Positions 6,835 through 13,248 of a stretch of DNA of 13,248 nt are shown in pieces (within the stretch, counting starts at the first letter, position 1; each line of letters begins with the position of its first letter). The stretch is taken from assembly GCA_034436045.1 (NCBI GenBank), contig DAOTVZ010000024.1:1-13248 (forward strand), read 5' to 3'. Below the pieces are notes generated by a model. The model searched no databases and was not told where the DNA came from. It worked only from the letters and a program-made list of their open reading frames with translations. A program made the position numbers and the translations under genes. The stretch comes from H111-94 sp034436045 (GTDB lineage Bacteria > Chloroflexota > Ktedonobacteria > Ktedonobacterales > Ktedonobacteraceae).

Positions 6835-7197
6835 ATGAGTACAGAGAAGAATATGCTTCCTTTTGACTTAAATGATGAGGATGTGTTTTTGGGAGAAGTT
6901 GTTGATGAGCCTACGCCAATCATAAGGCATGGGAAAAAGTATTATAGCTGTGCTGTAGATATACGGAAGCTAAAAAATAAGCCCCTCTATCGAGGAAGGG
7001 CATATCTTATCCTGGTAGTGGGAGAAGTTGTGCCTGTTTTCATTACCGGTACTATGCTTGTCCATCCCACGCCGGAGGCGGTACGCTCTGGGCACTGGAA
7101 GCCAGATATTGTGTATCCGCTTTTCAGCGCAGACGGCTTCACTGAGGAACAGGTAAAGCGGGCACATACTTTTGTGCAACATAAAATGTATATATAA
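6835..7197 (+). CDS. Unrecognised 120-residue protein
   Basis: I do not recognise this family. The product starts MSTEKNMLPFDLNDEDVFLG, has an acidic N-terminus, then a core rich in beta-branched and aromatic residues: KYYSCAVDIRKL (35-46), YRGRAYLILVVGEVVPVFIT (52-71) and PDIVYPLF (90-97). It ends in a charged helix, TEEQVKRAHTFVQHK. The hydrophobic part contains a glutamate and looks more like buried strands than a membrane span; there is no signal peptide. The start at 6835 was chosen because a good promoter lies at 6724-6752 and AGAGG is just upstream, though only 4 nt from the ATG. The frame stays open back to 6664, but that would put the start ahead of the promoter. The murD-like gene follows after 58 bp and may be co-transcribed. 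Confidence 0.6.
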   Translation: MSTEKNMLPFDLNDEDVFLGEVVDEPTPIIRHGKKYYSCAVDIRKLKNKPLYRGRAYLILVVGEVVPVFITGTMLVHPTPEAVRSGHWKPDIVYPLFSADGFTEEQVKRAHTFVQHKMYI

Positions 7198-7255
7198 CAG
7201 CTAATCTATAGTAGAAAACGGATTTGATTTTACTATGGAGCAGAGAGGTATTGAG

Positions 7256-8623
7256 ATGCTGGCATTACAGGGAAAACGGGTACTGGTGATGGGTCTGGGT
7301 TTGCAGGGATCAGGTATGGCGGCGACGCGCTATGCTGTACAGCAGGGGGCGATTGTGCGTGTGACCGATATGAAGACGCCGGAGGTGCTGGCTCCCAGCG
7401 TGCAGGCTCTGGCCGGTTTGCCGATAGAGTTTGTGCTGGGCAGACACCGCGAAGAGGATTTTCTGTGGGCCGATATCGTCATTCGCAACCCTGGTGTGCC
7501 GCGCTCCTCGCCCTATCTGCGCCTGGCTCAAGAGCATGGGGCGCGTATCGAGATGGAGATTGCCCTGTTTTTCCTGGCTTGTCCGGGACGTATCATTGGT
7601 GTCACCGGTACGCGCGGCAAGACTACAACAACCACGCTTCTGTACGAAATCATCCGTGCTACAGGGCAGGATACGATCCTGGGTGGCAATGTAGCCGGAG
7701 TTGAGACGCTTTCACTCTTACCGCAGATTCGAGCGGAGACACAGGTCGTATTGGAATTATCAAGCTGGCAATTAGAAGGATTGACGCCGCACAAGATCAG
7801 TCCGTCGGTCGCGGTAATGACGAACATCTATCCCGACCATCTCAATACCTATAATGGCATGGAAGATTACGCTGAGGCAAAGGCCGCTATTTTCCGCTAT
7901 CAGCATGCCGATGATCTTGCCATTTTCAACTACGACAATCCCTGGACACGCCGTTTCGGTGAGGAAGCACCCGGACAAGTCTGGTTCACCAGCCTGGAGC
8001 GTGGCGGGAGCTTTGCACGTGGCTCTAACGCGCTGGAACCCTTTATCTTCACAGAAACGCCACTGGCAGGACGGCACAATCTGGAGAACATTTTGCTGGC
8101 GACGACCGCAGCGCGCCGCCTGGGCGTTGCGGATGAAATCATCATGCAGACTGTGCGCCAGTTTCGCGGCGTGCCGCATCGTCTGGCCGAAGTGGCGACG
8201 ATTGGTGGGGTGCGCTACATTAACGACAGCAGCAGCACCACGCCGGTGGCCGGGCGGGTCGGCATTGAGGCCATGAACGCGCCGATAGTGCTGGTCGCCG
8301 GTGGCAATACCAAACATCTGCCCTTAGAGCAGTGGCCCGCAACCATTGTTGCGTGTTGCCGTGATGTGGTGTTATTAAGTGGTAGTGGCACCGATGAACT
8401 GCTGCCCGCGCTTGACGCAGAGGCACAACGACAGGGTGTGCCTTTACCTGTGCGCGGCGTCTATGATAATTTCCAGAGAGCGATGGACGCGGCGGTTGCC
8501 CTCACCCGTCCCGGTGACGTGTTGCTCTTCTCGCCCGGCTTCACCAGCTTTGGTATGTTTTTGAACGAATTTGACCGGGGAGATCAGTTCGTGGCCTACG
8601 TAGAACGGCTACGTAACAAATAA
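7256..8623 (+). CDS. murD: UDP-N-acetylmuramoylalanine--D-glutamate ligase (MurD)
   Basis: MurD adds D-glutamate to UDP-MurNAc-L-Ala in cytoplasmic peptidoglycan synthesis, using ATP. The 455-residue product shows the three Mur-ligase domains. A Rossmann-like UDP-binding part opens with VLVMGLGLQGSG (9-20). The ATP-binding central domain has GVTGTRGKTTTT (115-126), ELSSWQLEGL (167-176), TNIYPDHL (189-196) and K209, at the place of the carbamylated lysine. The C-terminal domain has GRHNLEN, PHRLAEV, INDSSSTTP (322-330) and the SPGFTSFGMFLNEFDRGDQF region. Escherichia coli MurD has NDSKATN where this has NDSSSTT, so the usual lysine is absent. I chose 7256 because GAGG is 7 nt upstream; an in-frame ATG at 7235 would add 7 residues with a poorer site. 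The gene stands apart from any division/cell-wall cluster. Confidence 0.88.
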   Translation: MLALQGKRVLVMGLGLQGSGMAATRYAVQQGAIVRVTDMKTPEVLAPSVQALAGLPIEFVLGRHREEDFLWADIVIRNPGVPRSSPYLRLAQEHGARIEMEIALFFLACPGRIIGVTGTRGKTTTTTLLYEIIRATGQDTILGGNVAGVETLSLLPQIRAETQVVLELSSWQLEGLTPHKISPSVAVMTNIYPDHLNTYNGMEDYAEAKAAIFRYQHADDLAIFNYDNPWTRRFGEEAPGQVWFTSLERGGSFARGSNALEPFIFTETPLAGRHNLENILLATTAARRLGVADEIIMQTVRQFRGVPHRLAEVATIGGVRYINDSSSTTPVAGRVGIEAMNAPIVLVAGGNTKHLPLEQWPATIVACCRDVVLLSGSGTDELLPALDAEAQRQGVPLPVRGVYDNFQRAMDAAVALTRPGDVLLFSPGFTSFGMFLNEFDRGDQFVAYVERLRNK

Positions 8624-8669
8624 ATGTAATACGTGCGTGCATATTGTACCCCAATTGTCCTATGAGAGC

Positions 8670-8697
8670 GTGACGCGGTTTACCCGTTCGTTATACT
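8670..8697 (+). promoter_or_regulatory. Possible promoter for the lipoprotein gene
   Basis: GTGACG (8670-8675) and TATACT (8692-8697) are 16 bp apart. The -10 box is one base off consensus and the -35 box is weaker. The implied start near 8704 leaves about a 33-nt leader with a GGGGGG Shine-Dalgarno sequence (8725-8730), 6 nt before the ATG. Confidence 0.45.
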
Positions 8698-8736
8698 TAA
8701 CAGTAGAGGAAAAGCTCTTGTATCGGGGGGAAAATC

Positions 8737-10314
8737 ATGAGCCGTGTCAAGGGGTACAGGCAATTAATGCAAGCAATCATAGTTTCTATTTGTTTGCTGG
8801 TTGTAGTAGCCGCGTGTCAGAATGGTGTTGCGCAGATTGCGAATAAAAATACGTTGTCCTTGCAGAATGAGGCGATAGCAACGCCTTCGTCTACTGCTAC
8901 TGCTGTCACCGGACAAGGGATGGGGATTCTCGTTCCGCAGCAGCATGGAAAGACACCTGTAACAACGACAAAAGGCAAAATATCAGCCACACCGACAGCG
9001 CAGGGAGGGACGGGAACTGCCTCTGGCTCCGGCACCGCTACTCCGAATCCTGGCTCAGGTGCTGGCGCGCCGGGGGCGGGAACGTCTAACCCGGTCGGCG
9101 TGCCAGCAGGTTTTCCAAACTATTTTAGCTTTGGGGTAATGAGCAATCCGGGAGAAGCGCCGATCCTCGATGCTATGCGCAGCCAGAATGGCACGGCTTA
9201 CGCCTTTCGCTATCAGTATCTCACTGGCGGCGTTAATACCGGTCATGGGTGGGAGACGTGGAATCAACCGGCGGGACAGTACGCGACTAATTATATGAAC
9301 GAGAGCTATCAGAATGGCTATATCCCCGCCTTCGCCTACTATGAGATCTGCCTCTCGAACGGCGTGAATCCTGGCTCTTATTGTGGCGGACATAACTTAC
9401 AACAAGATACGAGCAATATCGATAATCCCAGCACCATGAATGCATATTATGCCAACTGGGCCTTACTGATGCAAAGAATAGGCGCATTCGGGCATCCGGT
9501 GCTGGTGATTGTCGAGCCGGACTTCTGGGGTTTCATGCAAAATGCCACCAATGGCAGCGATAATGCTGCCGACGTTCCGGCCAGTGTAAACTCTTCCGGT
9601 TATCCCGACGCGGCAGGTTTCCCTGATACGGTGCAGGGTTTCGCCTGGGCCTTGCTGCATATGCGCGACAAATATGCTCCCAACGCTATTCTGGCGCTGC
9701 ACGCTTCGTGTTGGGCTTCTGGCAACGATATTGCGACCAGCACATCTCCCAATCTCAATGTGACGGCTATGGTGCAGCAGGAAGCTGCTTTCTTGAATAG
9801 CGCCGGACTGGTGGGTAACCCGGCGGGTGTCTCCAGTTGGGATGTGCTTTCAAATGATGTGGCCGATTTTGACTCAGGTCAGCCGGGCAGTCGAGGATGG
9901 TGGGATCGCTACAACAAAACCTTTCCTAATTTTGCGCGCTACCTCAGCTTTATCAGCCAGTTGAGCCAGGCCACCAACCGGCGCGTGGTGATGTGGCAGG
10001 TACCGATGGGCAACCAGTATTTTGATACAATGAACAATTCGCCGGGCCACTATCAGGACAATCGGGCGGAATATATTCTAGGCCATGTGCAGGATTTCGC
10101 CAATGCCGGTGTGATCGCCGTGCTGTTCGGACCCGGCAATGGTGGTACGATGAATACCGACGCCATGCATGACGGGGTGACAAATCCTGCTCCGATCAGC
10201 ACTTATGAGTGCAATATGTGCAACAATCATGTGAGTAGCTATCCTGACGATGACGGTGGGTATTTGAGGATATTTGTAGGGCAATATATGCAAAACCCGC
10301 TACCGCTCTCATGA
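8737..10314 (+). CDS. Secreted lipoprotein with a probable glycoside-hydrolase-like domain
   Basis: The 525-residue product begins with a basic residue cluster, a hydrophobic stretch (about 11-26) and the lipobox VAAC with the lipidated cysteine at C27, so it should be anchored outside the membrane. Residues about 45-127 form a low-complexity Thr/Ser/Ala/Gly/Pro linker. The folded part, about 128-525, starts NYFSFGVMSN and is rich in Trp, Tyr, Asn and Gly. It contains PAFAYYEIC, LVIVEPDFWGFM (V259-G265 core), LALHASCWASG, and VVMWQVPMGN (419-426 core). Strand-end acidic and aromatic residues in this order suggest a TIM-barrel carbohydrate-active enzyme, with E260 or D262 as candidate catalytic or binding residues. 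I cannot assign a glycoside hydrolase family or substrate. Six or more cysteines in the mature domain, including ECNMCNN near the end, may form disulfides outside the cell. The next gene is convergent, 9 bp away, with no obvious terminator between them. Confidence 0.75.
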   Translation: MSRVKGYRQLMQAIIVSICLLVVVAACQNGVAQIANKNTLSLQNEAIATPSSTATAVTGQGMGILVPQQHGKTPVTTTKGKISATPTAQGGTGTASGSGTATPNPGSGAGAPGAGTSNPVGVPAGFPNYFSFGVMSNPGEAPILDAMRSQNGTAYAFRYQYLTGGVNTGHGWETWNQPAGQYATNYMNESYQNGYIPAFAYYEICLSNGVNPGSYCGGHNLQQDTSNIDNPSTMNAYYANWALLMQRIGAFGHPVLVIVEPDFWGFMQNATNGSDNAADVPASVNSSGYPDAAGFPDTVQGFAWALLHMRDKYAPNAILALHASCWASGNDIATSTSPNLNVTAMVQQEAAFLNSAGLVGNPAGVSSWDVLSNDVADFDSGQPGSRGWWDRYNKTFPNFARYLSFISQLSQATNRRVVMWQVPMGNQYFDTMNNSPGHYQDNRAEYILGHVQDFANAGVIAVLFGPGNGGTMNTDAMHDGVTNPAPISTYECNMCNNHVSSYPDDDGGYLRIFVGQYMQNPLPLS

Positions 10315-10323
10315 TTGTCCAGG

Positions 10324-11031
10324 CTATTCCAAATAACCCAGGGCACGCAGACGAGCTTTGATGATCTCGATCTCTTGCTGGTTTTCTTCCTCATAGGCTT
10401 CTTTCCAGAGCGGAGTGATGTAGCCATGCCGCTCCAGGTAGTCGATGATGCGCAGCGCGCTCCGTTCAGGTGGCTCAAGCTCTGTGTTGATGTTCAGTTC
10501 GGCGCTGAGAGGAGGCTGGTAGATATCCTCACCGATGTGGGGAACATGCTCCAGACGCAACAGGCGGTTGTGGCGTACCGTTGGGCTGCAAAAAAGGTAG
10601 ATTTCGATAAAGGGCTGGAGATGTTCGCGCGCGTAGTCCCTGGCCGCGCGATAGGGTGAGACAGAGGTAGTGATAGGAATAACGCCGTTGCGCCTCAACA
10701 GTGTGCAAAGGTAGGAAATGAAGGCGTCGTAGCCCAGCGTGTGACTTTGATCATCAGGAATCTCTTCACTCAGATGCATCTCTTCTTGAAGCCAGCGTGT
10801 CAGGACGAGGCTGTCGATGATTTCGGCGCGGTAGCCACGTGTGAGCAGTGCCTGCCGCACCAGAGAAGCCAGCGTTGTTTTGCCACTGCCGGGCAGGCCA
10901 GTATACCAGAGGGTGCAGGTTGCCCTCTGTTCAGCAGAAATCACTGACCAACCGGACGAGACTGGTAGCAGTGGATGTTGCGTCATAGGCCCGATCACCC
11001 TTTTACCGCAATGATAACTTCTTTCTTGCAT
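10324..11031 (-). CDS. Divergent adenylylsulfate (APS) kinase-like P-loop kinase
   Basis: The 235-residue protein has a Walker A loop in WYTGLPGSGKTTLA (G45-T53), closely matching the WFTG-SGSGKST pattern of CysC. It also has SVSPYRAARDYARE (123-136) and FIEIYLFC (141-148), matching the ISPYR and FIEVYV segments, and YQPPLSAELNINTE (171-184), like the YEPP motif near the CysC C-terminus. Two hallmarks are altered: the DGDN-R motif reads IDSLVLTRW, and the stretch around the KGLYKKAR and FTGI motifs of true APS kinases is shortened to RLEHVPHIGED. It may phosphorylate something other than APS, or have lost activity. About 35 extra residues at each end flank the core. No sulfate-assimilation gene is nearby. 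The start at 11031 has AGAAGAGA closely upstream; M16 is an alternative. Confidence 0.7.
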   Translation of the reverse strand: MQERSYHCGKRVIGPMTQHPLLPVSSGWSVISAEQRATCTLWYTGLPGSGKTTLASLVRQALLTRGYRAEIIDSLVLTRWLQEEMHLSEEIPDDQSHTLGYDAFISYLCTLLRRNGVIPITTSVSPYRAARDYAREHLQPFIEIYLFCSPTVRHNRLLRLEHVPHIGEDIYQPPLSAELNINTELEPPERSALRIIDYLERHGYITPLWKEAYEEENQQEIEIIKARLRALGYLE

Positions 11032-11117
11032 TGTATCTCTTCTTTTCTGTCAGGCGCAAGTTCGATGGCAGAGTTAATAGTGTTGCATCGCGGGTTGCCA
11101 GAACGTGTAAGGATTGG

Positions 11118-11126
11118 TGGTATAAT
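11118..11126 (+). promoter_or_regulatory. Extended -10 promoter upstream of pckA
   Basis: TGGTATAAT is a perfect extended -10 element (TGnTATAAT), with the TATAAT at 11121-11126. A TTGCCA at 11095-11100 resembles a -35 box but is 20 bp away, longer than usual; extended -10 promoters tolerate weak -35 boxes. Transcription near 11133 would give pckA a leader of about 156 nt. Confidence 0.65.
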
Positions 11127-11185
11127 ATGAGCATATTTGGGATTGTGACCCTGCTATAGCACAAGGAAGATGCAGGGGGCCAATC

Positions 11186-11275
11186 ATGTTATGGCAAGCT
11201 CAATGGGAGAGTGTTTTTGCTGTATTACTGCAAGTGTTGCAGTCAACGATGTTGTCACATGGTAGTTGCCCCTAA
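11186..11275 (+). CDS. Candidate 29-codon leader ORF upstream of pckA
   Basis: An ATG at 11186 follows AGGGGG (11174-11179) by 6 nt, a strong ribosome-binding site. The frame encodes 29 residues, starting MLWQAQWESVFAVLLQVLQS and ending SHGSCP. Its TAA stop (11273-11275) overlaps the pckA Shine-Dalgarno AAGGAG (11274-11279) by two bases. Translation of the leader would therefore bring ribosomes onto, or across, the pckA initiation region. The peptide is half hydrophobic with two Trp and four Gln. I see no run of one amino acid as in classic attenuators. It could be a coupling ORF, a small membrane-associated protein or chance; the RBS and stop placement argue against chance. Confidence 0.45.
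   Translation: MLWQAQWESVFAVLLQVLQSTMLSHGSCP
11227..11243 (+). promoter_or_regulatory. Hairpin in the pckA leader
   Basis: ACTGCAA and TTGCAGT pair perfectly around a GTG loop, inside the leader ORF. Separately, the leader ORF's ribosome site AGGGGGC (11174-11180) can pair, with one bulge, to GCCCCT (11268-11273) just before the pckA Shine-Dalgarno sequence. The two could form alternative structures; this is inference from complementarity only. Confidence 0.35.
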
Positions 11276-11288
11276 GGAGAGATAGATT

Positions 11289-12872
11289 ATGACGATGATG
11301 ATGGACAAGCAAGGGTTGGAAAGCTATGGCCTGGTAAATCTGGGCAATGTGTACTGGAATCTGTCCCCGGCGGTACTGGTCGAACACGCTCTGGCACGTA
11401 AAGAAGGCATGTTAGTATCAAACGGTGCTTTTAATGCCACCACCGGTACGCATACCGGACGTTCACCAAAGGACAAATTTATTGTCTCTAATGAAGAGTA
11501 CGCACCGAAAATCTGGTGGGGCGAGATAAATCAGCCGATGCCGCGCCAGACGTTTGAAGTGGTGAGGCGCAGCCTGGCCGATTATCTGCAAGGGCGTGAT
11601 ATCTATGTGCTGGATGCTGCCGCCGGTGCCGACCCCCAGTATCGTATGCCTATTCGTGTTATTACCGAGCTGGCCTGGCATAATCTGTTTGCTCGTCAGC
11701 TTTTCCTGCGCCGTAAGGAGAGCGACAAGGACCTCACTACTCCTGGTTTTACTATTTTGTGTGTACCGCATTTCCATACTAATCCCCGTATTCACGGGAC
11801 CCGCTCGGAAGCTGCTGTTATCATTGATTTTGAGGAGCGGCTAATCTTGATTGCTGGTACACAGTATGCTGGTGAGATGAAGAAATCTATCTTTACGGTT
11901 CTTAACTTCATTTTACCTGCTCAGGATGTCTTGCCCATGCATTGCTCGGCCAATGTGGGCGCGGGTGGGGATGTGGCCCTTTTCTTCGGTCTCTCTGGCA
12001 CCGGCAAGACCAGCCTCTCGGCGGACCCGAACCGCTTCTTGATCGGTGACGATGAGCATGGGTGGGGCGAAAACGGCGTCTTCAACTTCGAAGGTGGTTG
12101 CTATGCCAAGTGTATCAATCTCTCTGAGAAGTATGAGCCACAAATCTGGCATGCTATTCGCTTCGGTGCCATTTGCGAAAATGTGGTAGTGGACCCTGAG
12201 ACGCGCGAGCCGAATTACGCCGATGACTCGCTCACAGAAAATACGCGCGCGGCTTATCCTGTTGATTTCATTGACAATGTGGTGGAGTCAGGTATGGGTG
12301 GACACCCGCAGGCGGTCATTTTCCTTTCGGCTGACTCGTTCGGCGTGTTGCCGCCCGTTTCTAAGCTCACTACCAATCAGGCCATGTACTACTTTCTCTC
12401 CGGCTACACCAGCAAGCTAGCCGGTACCGAGGCGGGTGTAACGACCCCGCAAGCTACGTTCAGTTCCTGCTTTGGAGCACCCTTCCTGCCGCTACGTCCG
12501 GGCGAGTATGCGAATCTGTTGCGCGAGCGCATTGAGAAGCATAATGTGCGCTGCTACCTGATCAACACTGGCTGGACGGGTGGCCCTTACGGCGTTGGTC
12601 ATCGCATTAACATTAACTACACCCGCGCGATGGTAAGCGCTGCCATTAGTGGTGAACTGGATAAGGCGTCGTTCTATACCGACCCGGTTTTCGGCTTGCA
12701 GATTCCTACCTCTTGCCCTGGTGTGCCGGATGAGGTCATGATCCCACGCAATACCTGGGCCGACAAAGAGGCTTATGATCGCACCGCCGTCAATCTGGCC
12801 GAGCGCTTCAAGAAGAACTTCACGCAATTCACCCTGGTAGGGGATGATGTACGTCAAGCAGGCCCCCGCTAA
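11289..12872 (+). CDS. pckA: Phosphoenolpyruvate carboxykinase (ATP)
   Basis: The 527-residue enzyme converts oxaloacetate and ATP to phosphoenolpyruvate and CO2, the entry step of gluconeogenesis. It is the ATP-dependent type: the P-loop is GLSGTGKTSLS (234-244) and the metal/nucleotide segment LIGDDEHGW (251-259) follows. Also present are the substrate-binding TGRSPKDKFIV (56-66), YAGEMKKS (193-200), with the lysine that typically binds substrate and metal, and HCSANVG (218-224). The C-terminal part has FLSGYTSKLAGTE and the NTGWTGG-YGVG-RI segment. Length is normal and no expected motif is missing. AGGAG lies 9 nt upstream of the ATG. It appears monocistronic, with its own promoter, a long leader and a terminator. 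It complements the amino-acid-catabolism operon by letting TCA intermediates be turned into sugars. Confidence 0.96.
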   Translation: MTMMMDKQGLESYGLVNLGNVYWNLSPAVLVEHALARKEGMLVSNGAFNATTGTHTGRSPKDKFIVSNEEYAPKIWWGEINQPMPRQTFEVVRRSLADYLQGRDIYVLDAAAGADPQYRMPIRVITELAWHNLFARQLFLRRKESDKDLTTPGFTILCVPHFHTNPRIHGTRSEAAVIIDFEERLILIAGTQYAGEMKKSIFTVLNFILPAQDVLPMHCSANVGAGGDVALFFGLSGTGKTSLSADPNRFLIGDDEHGWGENGVFNFEGGCYAKCINLSEKYEPQIWHAIRFGAICENVVVDPETREPNYADDSLTENTRAAYPVDFIDNVVESGMGGHPQAVIFLSADSFGVLPPVSKLTTNQAMYYFLSGYTSKLAGTEAGVTTPQATFSSCFGAPFLPLRPGEYANLLRERIEKHNVRCYLINTGWTGGPYGVGHRININYTRAMVSAAISGELDKASFYTDPVFGLQIPTSCPGVPDEVMIPRNTWADKEAYDRTAVNLAERFKKNFTQFTLVGDDVRQAGPR

Positions 12873-12900
12873 TCGCTAAAGGTGCATAAAGTGTGTAAAG

Positions 12901-12927
12901 AGCGTAGGGTACGCTTATAAATTTTTT
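12901..12927 (+). terminator. Intrinsic terminator of pckA
   Basis: AGCGTA and TACGCT form a perfect 6-bp stem around a GGG loop (12901-12915), followed after six A/T bases by a run of six T (12922-12927), 29 bp past the stop codon. The short stem and the gap before the T-run make it moderate in strength. The T-run is shared with the long-range inverted repeat. Confidence 0.6.
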
Positions 12928-12950
12928 ACCCGAAACCGGCAATGGCCTCA
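12920..12950. repeat. Right arm of the 12.9-kb-spaced inverted repeat
   Basis: The reverse complement of 12920-12946 matches positions 5-31 at 26 of 27 bases. The segment also holds a local hairpin, CGGCA (12937-12941) with TGCCG (12951-12955). The 45-bp palindromic array begins just after it. Confidence 0.8.
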
Positions 12951-12956
12951 TGCCGT

Positions 12957-13248
12957 CGGGGGGTGATTGATCACGCCCTGAGAGGGAAGCGATGATCATG
13001 TAGGGGGGTGATTGATCACGCCCTGAGAGGGGAACGACGATCTTGTAGGGGCGTGATTGATCACGCCCTGAGAGGGAAGCGATGATCTTGTAGGGACGTG
13101 ATTGATCACGCCCTGAGAGGGGAACGACGATCTTGTAGGGGGGTGATTGATCACGCCCTGAGAGGGGAACGACGATCATGTAGGGGCGTGATTGATCACG
13201 CCCTGAGAGGGAAGCGATGATCTTGTAGGGACGTGATTGATCACGCCC
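12957..13248. repeat. 45-bp tandem array with a palindrome in every unit
   Basis: TGATTGATCACGCCC occurs at 12964, 13009, 13054, 13099, 13144, 13189 and 13234, exactly 45 bp apart, and the array runs off the window. Each unit has an inverted repeat of the form GGGCGTGAT-TG-ATCACGCCC. The right half is invariant; the left half varies at two bases (GG, GC or AC before GTGAT). The spacer has two haplotypes, GAGAGGGAAGCGATGATC and GAGAGGGGAACGACGATC, in the order A B A B B A. Bases 12999-13113 recur at 13134-13248 with one difference, so the array has a 135-bp higher-order period. Because 45 is divisible by 3, it stays open as a 15-residue protein repeat on the minus strand; I regard that as incidental. 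Confidence 0.92.

Noticed and set aside
8637..8846. Small plus-strand frame of 69 codons before the lipoprotein
   Set aside because: It overlaps the lipoprotein signal peptide in another frame and its start precedes the likely promoter.
12829..13179. Minus-strand frame of 116 codons with a 15-residue repeat (SGRDQS-type units)
   Set aside because: It arises because the 45-bp DNA repeat is divisible by three. It overlaps the end of pckA and has no recognisable start signal, and the variation follows the DNA palindromes rather than protein-level constraint.
12957..13248. CRISPR-like array
   Set aside because: There are no unique spacers: the whole 45-bp unit repeats with only a few substitutions, and there are no cas genes in the window.

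Overview
The window looks like chromosomal DNA of a mid-GC, soil-type heterotrophic bacterium. The palindromic GGGCGTGAT-TG-ATCACGCCC repeats, the protein styles and the stand-alone metabolic genes suggest a Ktedonobacteria-like member of the Chloroflexota. That assignment is inference; there is no rRNA or marker gene here to prove it. I see no phage, transposase, CRISPR array, tRNA or rRNA.

Layout. Positions 1-300 are AT-rich non-coding DNA holding one arm of a long-range inverted repeat, an 11-bp direct-repeat array and a sigma70-type promoter. That promoter leads into a surviving N-terminal fragment of a pyridoxal-phosphate decarboxylase (312-521). The fragment collides tail to tail with a C-terminally shortened helix-hairpin-helix glycosylase-like gene (509-952, minus). 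The join looks like an old deletion scar that cut both genes. Next, on the minus strand, is a tight four-gene operon transcribed from about 6614 down to 1120. It encodes the 3-methylcrotonyl-CoA carboxylase carboxyltransferase subunit, a methylglutaconyl-CoA hydratase-like crotonase, the biotin carboxylase/biotin carrier subunit and a 3-hydroxyisobutyrate dehydrogenase-like enzyme. It therefore combines the middle of leucine catabolism with a likely valine step. Its promoter carries overlapping dyad symmetries that look like an operator.

Divergent from the operon are an unrecognised 120-residue protein (6835-7197), a MurD-type peptidoglycan ligase (7256-8623) and a secreted lipoprotein with a Ser/Thr/Gly/Pro linker and a probable glycoside-hydrolase-like domain (8737-10314). 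A divergent APS-kinase-like P-loop kinase lies on the minus strand (10324-11031). The ATP-dependent phosphoenolpyruvate carboxykinase gene pckA (11289-12872) follows, with a long leader that contains a 29-codon upstream ORF whose stop codon overlaps the pckA Shine-Dalgarno sequence. A hairpin terminator closes pckA.

The right end (12920-13248) holds the partner arm of the long-range inverted repeat. Directly after it comes a 45-bp tandem array with a palindrome in each unit and a 135-bp higher-order period, running off the window.

Functionally, the carboxylase operon and pckA both concern carbon recovery from amino acids and gluconeogenesis; the remaining genes do not obviously form one pathway. 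The most unusual observations are the inverted repeat plus palindromic array bracketing the window, the pckA leader ORF, the 11-bp repeats upstream of a dead gene, and the double-truncation scar.
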